From Bog-1181 sp964565765 (lineage in GTDB: Bacteria; Oederibacteriota; PGYV01; Palsa-1178): a stretch of DNA of 49,727 bases. The DNA is taken from positions 1 through 49,727 of the forward strand of contig CAZMGF010000013.1 of NCBI GenBank assembly GCA_964565765.1, given 5' to 3'. The notes under the pieces were generated by a model. That model was not told the origin of the DNA. It worked only from the letters and a program-made list of their open reading frames with translations, and ran no database searches. Positions 33,345 to 41,142 of the stretch are shown one piece after another; within the stretch, counting starts at the first letter, position 1; each line of letters starts with the position of its first letter. A program made the position numbers and the translations under genes.

Positions 33345-34438
33345 TGGGAAACCTTAAGGCGCTTTTCCAGTTCTTTAACATTCTTTATAAAAAGCCCGAT
33401 TTTCAGGGCGAATATCCTGTTGTCCGTTATATGCTTCCTGATAAGTTTTACCTCGTCTTTTTCCGTTGTTACAATCATCTGCGCTTTTGTCGCCTCATAA
33501 AGCCTCATAACAGCTTCCATCTCGCGTTTATAAAGCCTGTGGTGGTCCTTAAAACGCAGCCCGACCAGTATATGCAGCCCCATATTCTTTAAGGTTCTTT
33601 CAAAACCAAGGGGGTTGCCTATACTGGAAAAAACTATGGCTTTTTTGTCGTTTAAAAACGATGTGTCAAATTTTTCCCCCGTTGAAATATTGTAAAGCAG
33701 TTTTGGCTGGTGCTCACTTTCGAATATCTTAAGGTTCCTGTTGAATTTAAGTATGGCTTCCTTTAACTTTTCTATTTTTTCCGGGGCCACAAGGTTGACG
33801 TTCGTTAAAAGCACGGCGTCGGCGTTTTTGATCCCTGAAAAAGGCTCCCTGAGCATTCCCGCCGGAAAGAGCCTGTTGAACCCCGCCGGATTTATCGAAT
33901 CAACAAGCACCACATGCATCGCGTCGGCAATATCGCCCCTTTTCTGGAAACCGTCATCAAGCAGGACATAATCGGGTTTAAAGGCTTCTATCCCTGCGGC
34001 GATGCCCTTTAGTTTGTTGTCAGCCACGATTACTTTTGCTTTGGGCACGGCGCGTGCCAGCATATAAGCCTCGTCGCCCGCGTTCTTTTGCTTTAAGAGT
34101 ATCTGCGCCCCGTCGGATACGACATCAACGGCCTTTGTTTTTTCGCGGCGGTAGCCTTTGCACACTATCAAAACATTTTTCTCTTCCCTTATCAGGCGCT
34201 TTGCAAGCTCCTCAATAAAAGGGGTTTTTCCGGTGCCGCCGACCGTCATATTTCCGGCGCATATTATCTTTGAATTAAACTTTTTTGGTTTTATTATTTT
34301 TATAAAATAAAATGATTTTTTTATCAGCAGCCCGGCGTAGTAAAAAATAGACATTACGCGCAGAAGCATATAGAAAAGGGTTTCTCCGAATTTTCTCTTT
34401 TTCCTCGAAACACAGTTGAACCAGAATCCTTCAAGCAT
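33341..34438 (-). CDS. lpxK: Tetraacyldisaccharide 4'-kinase LpxK
   Basis: 365 residues. A membrane-associated N-terminus (about 20-45) is followed by P-loop GNMTVGGTGKTPFIEELAK (62-80), then DVVSDG, AGDEAYMLARAVP, LLDDGFQ (a characteristic LpxK motif) and the late TTEKDEVKL. It phosphorylates the 4' position of the lipid A disaccharide. Length and motif order are normal for the family. Its ribosome-binding site is AAAGGGAG. It follows waaA by 27 bases, the largest gap inside the LPS operon. Confidence 0.95.
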   Translation of the reverse strand: MLEGFWFNCVSRKKRKFGETLFYMLLRVMSIFYYAGLLIKKSFYFIKIIKPKKFNSKIICAGNMTVGGTGKTPFIEELAKRLIREEKNVLIVCKGYRREKTKAVDVVSDGAQILLKQKNAGDEAYMLARAVPKAKVIVADNKLKGIAAGIEAFKPDYVLLDDGFQKRGDIADAMHVVLVDSINPAGFNRLFPAGMLREPFSGIKNADAVLLTNVNLVAPEKIEKLKEAILKFNRNLKIFESEHQPKLLYNISTGEKFDTSFLNDKKAIVFSSIGNPLGFERTLKNMGLHILVGLRFKDHHRLYKREMEAVMRLYEATKAQMIVTTEKDEVKLIRKHITDNRIFALKIGLFIKNVKELEKRLKVSQ

Positions 34439-34465
34439 AAAATCTCCCTTTTGGCCTCCGGGCCG

Positions 34466-35761
34466 TCAAGCCCGGCCGCTTTTCGCGCGGTCAAGCAGTA
34501 TCTCGTTTACGAGCATGGCGGTGGTGGCCGCCGAGCCCCTGAATTTTTCTATTATACGCCTGTTCTTTTCTCCGTTGTAAGAACGCATTCCTTCGTTGGA
34601 AAGCAGCTCAGTCAGCTTTGCCCCCAGCTCTTCCGCGGTTTCGGCCCTGTACGCGCCGCCTTCCTTTAAAAATTTATCGGCTGTATCCTCAAAATTATAC
34701 ATATTCTTTCCCATTATTAAAGGCAGCCCTGCCACAGCCGCTTCCATCGGATTGTGCCCTCCGTACTCTTTGAACCCTCCGCCTATAACCGCCACATCAC
34801 CGATAGTATAAATATATGAAAGCTCGCCTATGGTGTCCACGATAACCGCGTCGTAATCAATTATGCCGGACTTATCAGCAAGCAAGCTCCACATACAGAA
34901 TTTCAGCCCTTTTGAACCCAGTAATTCAGCCGCTACAGGCCCCCTTTTTAAATGGCGCGGGGCCAGAATCAGGAGTTTATCCTTTATTTTGGCCCTGATA
35001 AAACCGTCTATGACCAGTTCTTCCTCGCCCTCCCTTATGCTTCCGGCGATCACAATTTTTTTGCCTTTCTTATCAATTTTTGAAAGCGCCTCCAGCGAAA
35101 CGGAATTTGCCTCAAACGAATATTTTGTGTTGTTCATTATTATTAATTTTGATTTTGCCACGCCAAGCCGTGAGAGTCTCTTTACCATTTTTTCACTCTG
35201 GACTATGAGGACGTCAAAAACAGAAAGAACCTTCTTAAAAAAGAACCTCATGGCATAATAGAGCCTGAAACTTTTAATTGAGATTCTCCCGTTTATCATG
35301 ATTATCGCCGCTCCCGACTTTGACGTGTAAGAAAGCATATTCGGCCACAGTTCGGTTTCAACAATCACAAGCGCCTCTGGAGCGAGTGAGTCTATGAACG
35401 GATTTATTATAAAAGCGATATCCACTGGCATGAGCGCGGCGCCCGCAATGACACCTGCAAGTTCCTTTTCTATCTTTTTTCTGCCGTTTAAGCTTGTTGT
35501 TGTGACCACAAGCTCCACGGAGGCGTTCATTATCTTGAATTCCTTTATTACCGGCACAAGCGCCTGTACTTCTCCGGCGGAAGCGGCGTGGAACCATACC
35601 ACCTTTTTACCGGTAAAGCGCCCGGGGACCCCGGGGAACCTGATGCTGAAGCGTTCCTCTATGCCTTCGGACCACTTGCGGTTGAACGCGAGTATTATTA
35701 TCAGCACCGGAGACGCTATAATCAAAAGCAGCGTAAAGATCAGGTTGTAAAGGAATATCAT
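34466..35761 (-). CDS. waaA: Kdo transferase WaaA (KdtA), GT30
   Basis: 431 residues with an N-terminal membrane anchor (about 5-25). The GT30 signature WFHAASAGEVQALVPVI comes near residue 54, then VVTTTSLNGRKK, VETELWPNML, MINGRISIKS, LAPRHLKR in the donor half, and GGFKEYGGHNPMEAAVAGLPLIMG. It transfers Kdo from CMP-Kdo to the lipid A precursor. The start overlaps the lpxB stop by 4 bases. How many Kdo residues it adds cannot be told from sequence. Confidence 0.95.
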   Translation of the reverse strand: MIFLYNLIFTLLLIIASPVLIIILAFNRKWSEGIEERFSIRFPGVPGRFTGKKVVWFHAASAGEVQALVPVIKEFKIMNASVELVVTTTSLNGRKKIEKELAGVIAGAALMPVDIAFIINPFIDSLAPEALVIVETELWPNMLSYTSKSGAAIIMINGRISIKSFRLYYAMRFFFKKVLSVFDVLIVQSEKMVKRLSRLGVAKSKLIIMNNTKYSFEANSVSLEALSKIDKKGKKIVIAGSIREGEEELVIDGFIRAKIKDKLLILAPRHLKRGPVAAELLGSKGLKFCMWSLLADKSGIIDYDAVIVDTIGELSYIYTIGDVAVIGGGFKEYGGHNPMEAAVAGLPLIMGKNMYNFEDTADKFLKEGGAYRAETAEELGAKLTELLSNEGMRSYNGEKNRRIIEKFRGSAATTAMLVNEILLDRAKSGRA

Positions 35762-36873
35762 ATGCCGCCGTTCCTGAGGGCCGCGGCCGCGATATTTCGC
35801 AGGATACTGCCTGTTTTTGATCCGCCCATTCTCAGCGTGCCGTACCCGGCCTTTATCTTATTTGAATAATCCCCGTCCCTTAATATTTTAAGTATTTCAG
35901 CCGATACTTTCTCCGGTTTGAAATTATCCTGCATGAATTCCTTCACAATTTCCTTTCCCTTAATAATGTTGGGAAGGGAAACAAACCTGCCTTTTGACAT
36001 GGCGCGTATAATCGCGTAAGAAACCGGGGATATTTTATATACGACAGCCTGCGGCACTCCGACAAGGGCCAGTTCAAGCGTTGTAGTGCCTGATTTGGCT
36101 ATAGCGGCGGAAAGCCCGGCCCGTGAAGAAAGGTCCCATCCGTTGACGACCTGAATCTTTAACCCCTGGTATTTTTTGAGGTAAGGCGCAAGCATTTCAT
36201 CGCTTATTGTATCTGACCTGAATAACTTAAATTTTACGCCGCCCATGTTCATTTTTACAAGGGCCGCGGATTTAAGTATCGTCTCAAAAAAAGTTTTTAT
36301 TTCATTCTTCCTGCTTCCCGGGAATATTCCCACAACGGCGCCGCTCTTTTTCATTGTTGCTTTTTTCAGATACGGTGATATAGGATGGCCGAAATATCCC
36401 GCCTTTATACCCTCCTTTTCAAGTATCCGCTTTTCGAACGGAAGCGCCGTTATGCAGTAATCCGTATATTTTTTCAGGGTGAAAATCCTGTTGTATTTCC
36501 AGACCCACACCTGCGGGGTTATGTAATAAATTATTTTTTTTATCCCGAGTTTCCTGGCCTCTTTTATGAGCCTTAAGTGGAACCCGGGATAATCAATAAC
36601 TATAAGACAGTCGGGTTTCTCGGAGATAATGGCCTTTTTGGCCGCGCTGAATATGGATATAAAATCCAGGAGTTTCAGCAATACTTCCAGGAAGCCTATG
36701 ACAGCGTGCGAAACAAGGTCGATTTTTAACTCCACGCCCGCCGAGCGCATTTTGGCCCCGCCGAAACCTATTATTTTTACTTTGCCGGCCTTTTGCCTGT
36801 AAATTTCCCTGGCAAGCTCGGCTCCGTAAAAATCTCCGCTGGCTTCGCCGGCCGAAATCAGAATTTTTTTCAA
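35758..36873 (-). CDS. lpxB: Lipid-A-disaccharide synthase LpxB
   Basis: 371 residues, full length. The start ILISAGEASGDFYGAELAREI is diagnostic, followed by GFGGAKMRSAGVEL, VIDYPGFHLRLIKEARKLGI, YYITPQVWVWK, GHPISPYL, PGSRKNEI and SGTTTLELALVGVPQAVVY. It condenses UDP-diacylglucosamine with lipid X in lipid A synthesis (GT19). It overlaps waaA and the oxidoreductase gene by 4 bases each. lpxA, lpxC and lpxD are not in the window. Confidence 0.96.
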   Translation of the reverse strand: MKKILISAGEASGDFYGAELAREIYRQKAGKVKIIGFGGAKMRSAGVELKIDLVSHAVIGFLEVLLKLLDFISIFSAAKKAIISEKPDCLIVIDYPGFHLRLIKEARKLGIKKIIYYITPQVWVWKYNRIFTLKKYTDYCITALPFEKRILEKEGIKAGYFGHPISPYLKKATMKKSGAVVGIFPGSRKNEIKTFFETILKSAALVKMNMGGVKFKLFRSDTISDEMLAPYLKKYQGLKIQVVNGWDLSSRAGLSAAIAKSGTTTLELALVGVPQAVVYKISPVSYAIIRAMSKGRFVSLPNIIKGKEIVKEFMQDNFKPEKVSAEILKILRDGDYSNKIKAGYGTLRMGGSKTGSILRNIAAAALRNGGI

Positions 36874-37853
36874 ATAAGCGTTCCTTTTATTTTTCTGAAT
36901 TTATTCTGCACCTGTTTTTCTATTTCCAGCGTAATTCTGAGCGCCTCGAGGGCCTGCTGCGCGGTGACTTCGGTTTTTTTCCTGCCGCTTACAGCATCTA
37001 TAAATGAACGCAGCTCGGTCGCAAGGGGCTCCCGTTTTACCAGCGGAAACGACTCGGTTTCCATCATGTCGCTCCAGGCCACCTTTCTGTCCATGGGAAG
37101 GCCGTCCTTTACCCTGTAAACTTTTATGGACTGCCTCATGTAATCTATAGACATATAAAGGTTGTTTTCAAAAACCCTTATCTTCCTGAGCCTTTTGGGC
37201 GATACCCTTGAGGCCGTGACGTTCGCGATCGCCCCGTTTTGGAATTCTATCCTTGCATTGGCCATGTCTATGGACTTCGTCAACACCGGCACGCCTATGG
37301 CGTCTATTCTCTTAACTTTCGATTTCACTATCTGAAGTATTATGTCGATATCGTGGATCATAAGGTCAAGTATGACCGAAACGTCAAGAGAGCGCGCCGT
37401 GAACGGCCCCATTCTTGAGGCTTCGATAAGTATCGGTACATGCTTGGATTCCTGCAGCTTTTTAATGGCCATATTGAAACGTTCTATGTGGCCTACCTGG
37501 AACACTATCCTTTTTTTCTTTTTCTTCGCGATGGCAATCAGGCTCTCCGCTTCCTTAAGCGTCGCGGTCATTGGCTTTTCAAGAAGCACATGTTTTTCGT
37601 TTTCAAGAAAAAATTTCGCCACTTTGTAATGCATCGTCGTGGGTACCACGATAGATACGGCGTCCACCCTGTCGAGCATTTTTCTGTAATCCGTCATGAA
37701 TTCCGCGCCGTACCTGTCGGCTATTTCCTTTCCCTTTTCGGAAACATCGGCCACACAGGTAAGTTTTACGCCTTCTATGGCGGCGTAATTTCTGGCGTGG
37801 TGCTGCCCCAGGCTTCCCACCCCGATAACGCCTACCCTCAGTAATTCACTCAT
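36870..37853 (-). CDS. Gfo/Idh/MocA-family NAD(P)-dependent oxidoreductase
   Basis: 327 residues. An N-terminal Rossmann fold has GVIGVGSLGQHHARNYA (8-24), the motif EKPMTATLKEAESL (about 94-107), and a C-terminal catalytic half with MIHDIDIIL (about 175-183). The family oxidises sugar or nucleotide-sugar hydroxyls. Its place, overlapping lpxB by 4 bases and hflX by 4, recalls GnnA, which oxidises UDP-GlcNAc on the way to UDP-GlcNAc3N for amide-linked lipid A. GnnB, the partner aminotransferase, is not next to it, so that assignment is tentative; another LPS sugar is equally possible. Confidence 0.85.
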   Translation of the reverse strand: MSELLRVGVIGVGSLGQHHARNYAAIEGVKLTCVADVSEKGKEIADRYGAEFMTDYRKMLDRVDAVSIVVPTTMHYKVAKFFLENEKHVLLEKPMTATLKEAESLIAIAKKKKKRIVFQVGHIERFNMAIKKLQESKHVPILIEASRMGPFTARSLDVSVILDLMIHDIDIILQIVKSKVKRIDAIGVPVLTKSIDMANARIEFQNGAIANVTASRVSPKRLRKIRVFENNLYMSIDYMRQSIKVYRVKDGLPMDRKVAWSDMMETESFPLVKREPLATELRSFIDAVSGRKKTEVTAQQALEALRITLEIEKQVQNKFRKIKGTLI

Positions 37854-39097
37854 TTTTTATTCTCCTGTCCCGTCATTTTTTCAAACCGTTCAAAAGTTTT
37901 TTCCATGGCGCGCACCCTGTAGTACGCGGCTTTTTCACCGTACTCAACTGAGTCAACGATGCCTTCCTCGTAAAAAACACCGGCATATTTTTCCTGCCCG
38001 GGCCTTATCCTTATCTTTTTTTCGATAAAATTTACCGAGGCCATCCGGTCAAGTTCCTTTAAGAGCTCCGGAAACCCTTCCTGCGTCAGCGCCGATATAA
38101 AGAGCCCTCCGTCAGGCTTAATTAACTTTTTCTTTAATTCCGTCAGCAAATCCGCCTTGTTGAAAACTTCAAGCATCATGCCGCCTTCCCTGGCGCCGAT
38201 GTCCCTTAATATTGAATAAACCGTGTCACGCCTTGCTTCCCACCCCGCGGCGCTTGCGTCAATCAGGTGGAGGACTATATCCGCTTCCCTTACCTCTTCA
38301 AGCGTGGCCCTGAAAGCGGCAATCAGATGCGTGGGCAAGTTCTTTATAAATCCCACCGTGTCCGAAAAAAGTACCTTATATCCCGAAGGAAGGATATACC
38401 GCTTTATCTTGGGATCAAGCGTCGCGAATAATTTATCTTCGGAAAGCATACCCGCTTTTGTAAGTGAGTTTAAGAGCATTGTCTTACCCGCGTTTGTGTA
38501 ACCTACAATGGCTATCTGCGGCACCGGCACCGACCTGCGCCGCAGGCGCTGCCTTTCGCGTACGCCCCTGATTGATTCAAGCTCTTCCTTTATTTTTTGT
38601 ATCCTGAACCTGACACGCCGCCTGTCCACTTCAAGTTTTGTTTCGCCCGGGCCCCTGGTGCCAATGCCTCCGGTCTGCTGCATAAAATCAGAACCGCGCC
38701 CTGAAAGCCTGGGCAAAAGATAATTTAACTGGGCATATTCAACCTGCAGCTTGCCTTCGGCCGTACGCGCCCTGGCGGCAAAAATGTCAAGGATGAGCTG
38801 GGTCCTGTCAATCACGCGCATTTCCGTAATATCCTCAAGATTCTTTACCTGTATGGGCTTCAACTCCGCGTCAAATACAAGAAGGGTAACGCCTTCTTTT
38901 CCATATTGATCGGCAATCTCCTCCGCCTTGCCTTTCCCTATATAATATCCGGGGGAAATGTCACGTTTGAACTGAACGACATGGCCCGATACTTCGCCGC
39001 CGGCAGTGGCAATAAGCCCTTTTAATTCATCTATGTCGGAAGCAATCCCGGCTTCATCCTGATTCTGCGGTACCTTTACAATAACAGTTTTTTCCAT
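37850..39097 (-). CDS. hflX: GTPase HflX
   Basis: 415 residues. The HflX N-terminal domain (about 10-130) has the glycine-rich YYIGKGKAEEI and VFDAELKPIQVKNLE, followed by the GxGExK-type linker GGIGTRGPGETKLEVDRR (143-160). G domain: G1 GYTNAGKT (199-206), G3 DTVGFI and G4 NKAD. HflX splits stalled or hibernating 70S ribosomes, notably under heat stress. The ATG at 39097 has no ribosome-binding site and lies only 12 bases downstream of a TATAAT, so the mRNA may be leaderless. It heads the LPS operon, with a 4-base overlap to the oxidoreductase. Confidence 0.95.
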   Translation of the reverse strand: MEKTVIVKVPQNQDEAGIASDIDELKGLIATAGGEVSGHVVQFKRDISPGYYIGKGKAEEIADQYGKEGVTLLVFDAELKPIQVKNLEDITEMRVIDRTQLILDIFAARARTAEGKLQVEYAQLNYLLPRLSGRGSDFMQQTGGIGTRGPGETKLEVDRRRVRFRIQKIKEELESIRGVRERQRLRRRSVPVPQIAIVGYTNAGKTMLLNSLTKAGMLSEDKLFATLDPKIKRYILPSGYKVLFSDTVGFIKNLPTHLIAAFRATLEEVREADIVLHLIDASAAGWEARRDTVYSILRDIGAREGGMMLEVFNKADLLTELKKKLIKPDGGLFISALTQEGFPELLKELDRMASVNFIEKKIRIRPGQEKYAGVFYEEGIVDSVEYGEKAAYYRVRAMEKTFERFEKMTGQENKK

Positions 39098-39109
39098 ATA
39101 TTATAATAT

Positions 39110-39138
39110 ATTATAGACCTTTTTACCCGGTGGTTCAA
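39110..39138 (-). promoter_or_regulatory. Promoter of hflX and the LPS operon, near-leaderless
   Basis: On the minus strand, TTGAAC (39138-39133), 17 bases and a perfect TATAAT (39115-39110). A start site about 7 bases on would leave a leader of roughly 6 bases before the ATG, with no Shine-Dalgarno sequence. A second overlapping TATAAT-like run lies between this one and the ATG. Confidence 0.65.
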
Positions 39139-39153
39139 GGTTTTTTAAGACGA

Positions 39154-41142
39154 TTATTCCGGGCGGTTTGTTTTTTCAAGGACGCGTATTAATTTCAGCG
39201 CAGCCTGGTTATCCGGATTAAGGGTAATGGCTTTTTTAACATATTCAACGGCTGTTGAATAGTCTTTTCTTGAAATATAGATATAGGCTATATTTAAATA
39301 TACAACGGAATCTTTCGGGCCGGTCTCAAGTGCCTTTTGCCACATTTCAAGGGCCTTCTCCGGCATATTTGCCGTGTAATATGAAAACCCGGCATTTATA
39401 TAAGCGCCGTGATTGCGGTAAAAATAGAGCCCTTTTTCATAAAAGTCAGCTGCGGCCGCGTTATTTCCTGCCGTCCTCAGGGCGTCCGCAAGGTTGAAAT
39501 ATGCCATTGCATAATTCTCAACAACAAGCCTGCGGGTAAATTCATCATATCCAGTCTTGTCGCCTGTGAGCCCGCGAAAAGAATAAAGTTTCATGTACCT
39601 ATCCGTTATAACCGCCCTGTCGTAAGCCCCTTTTATCCTGTATGTTATGCCGGCCGGCGCCAGGGTTCCAGGTTCAAGAAGCTCTCCGGTGAATACATTT
39701 GAATAAAAGAAATCTTTTCCGCTGTTTGCCGCAATTACATCCGCGATATAGCCTTTGACCGTTGCGGCCGGCGCCGGAAAATTAACTATCGCGCCGTAGT
39801 TCCTCTTAAGCTGCGCTATATACCATGGATAGAGCGAAACAACCGGTATTACCGGCGCGAAATTTTCCCTGTCCACGAGGGTCAGGTAAAGAGCGGACCC
39901 GACGTTCATGTCCCCTTCAGTAAAAAAAATACAGCCCGGCGTCAGGGTTTTTGCCAGATTTCTTGAATAATCATATCCTATGAAATACCTTGAATAGCCC
40001 GGATTTCCGCAAAACAGGCAGGCGCATGTTATTAATACAAATGCGGCATACGCGGCTGTGTCCCTGATTTTTCCTTTTTTTATGGCATTGACCGGATAAA
40101 ATATAACAAGTGCGGCAAAAAGCGCCGTAAAAATTCCGGACGAAACAAGGTATGGCTTTATTATCCATTCGGTATCAGGAGGCGGGGTCGCGAACGAGGC
40201 AACTGCTGCCGCAAGCATTATATAGGATATCAGCAGCGCGGCGCCTTCGGCTGGCAGCAGGAACACGGCCGCGGCCGCGCCAAAAAGCGAGGCAAGCGCT
40301 ATATACCACGGATATTCCGACGTAAAAAGGTTTCTTATATAAAATTTCAACAGGCCCACTGTATCGGAAAAGCTGTGTTTTATTTCCATACCGGCGTACT
40401 GGGCCCGCGAAACAAGCCAGAATAGGCCGTTTACCGACTTCACATCTCCCCATGCGTAAACCGGGCTGCCGGCGTTTCTTACCGGCACATAAGCATAGGC
40501 CAGAGCGCCAAGCGCAAAAAACAGGAAAGCAACCGCGTAGTTTTTGGCTCCCGGCGCTTTTCTTCTTATAACTATATAATATATAAAAGCCGGGGCCGCG
40601 GCCGCCATGCTGGTCCAGTGGTTGCACATGGAAAGTCCGAAAACAAGCCCGAAAAGGTAAAAATATTTTACCGATTTCTCCATTTTAAAAAGTGAAATAA
40701 AGCATAAGGATAACAGCAGGCTGTTCAGGGCATAAATTGACCCCTTTGCTATCGAACCCTGCAGCCATGACGAGGCCGAAAATACATACATGGCGGCCGC
40801 CGAAAGCGCGGCCGCTTCAATAACGCCGGCGTTCAATTTTGTAAAAACCTTTCTAAAAATAATTCCGGCAAGCATATAAACAGCGAATGCCGCCAGTAAA
40901 TTCAAAACAACAGCGGCAAGATTTGCCCTGAAAGCCGGGCTGCCCAGCGGCAGTAATGTGAATATTTTTCCGGTCATTGTGGCAAGCGGGTAGCCCGGCG
41001 GGTGCTGAATTCCGAGCGTCTGATATGCCACGGTCGTTTCCGGAGAATCATCGGAATTAAACGAAGGCGCCATATTTTCTAGATAAAGTATAAGGCATGC
41101 CGCGAAAAAAACCAAAACCAGGATTTTGCTTTTTTTCAGCAC
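39154..41142 (-). CDS. DUF2723 membrane protein (GT-C glycosyltransferase-like) with C-terminal TPRs
   Basis: 662 residues. About ten membrane helices fill residues 5-370. The first external loop is NMAPSFNSDDSPETTVAYQTLGIQHPPGYPL (positions about 23-54), with the acidic residues and PPGYP typical of DUF2723 proteins, which share the GT-C fold of protein O-mannosyltransferases. A soluble region (about 390-540) and three TPR-like units (about 545-655, e.g. EKGLYFYRNHGAYINAGFSYY) follow. It probably transfers a lipid-linked sugar outside the inner membrane, with TPRs binding the acceptor. It overlaps the YfhO-like gene by 7 bases. Donor and acceptor are unknown. Confidence 0.82.
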   Translation of the reverse strand: MLKKSKILVLVFFAACLILYLENMAPSFNSDDSPETTVAYQTLGIQHPPGYPLATMTGKIFTLLPLGSPAFRANLAAVVLNLLAAFAVYMLAGIIFRKVFTKLNAGVIEAAALSAAAMYVFSASSWLQGSIAKGSIYALNSLLLSLCFISLFKMEKSVKYFYLFGLVFGLSMCNHWTSMAAAAPAFIYYIVIRRKAPGAKNYAVAFLFFALGALAYAYVPVRNAGSPVYAWGDVKSVNGLFWLVSRAQYAGMEIKHSFSDTVGLLKFYIRNLFTSEYPWYIALASLFGAAAAVFLLPAEGAALLISYIMLAAAVASFATPPPDTEWIIKPYLVSSGIFTALFAALVIFYPVNAIKKGKIRDTAAYAAFVLITCACLFCGNPGYSRYFIGYDYSRNLAKTLTPGCIFFTEGDMNVGSALYLTLVDRENFAPVIPVVSLYPWYIAQLKRNYGAIVNFPAPAATVKGYIADVIAANSGKDFFYSNVFTGELLEPGTLAPAGITYRIKGAYDRAVITDRYMKLYSFRGLTGDKTGYDEFTRRLVVENYAMAYFNLADALRTAGNNAAAADFYEKGLYFYRNHGAYINAGFSYYTANMPEKALEMWQKALETGPKDSVVYLNIAYIYISRKDYSTAVEYVKKAITLNPDNQAALKLIRVLEKTNRPE

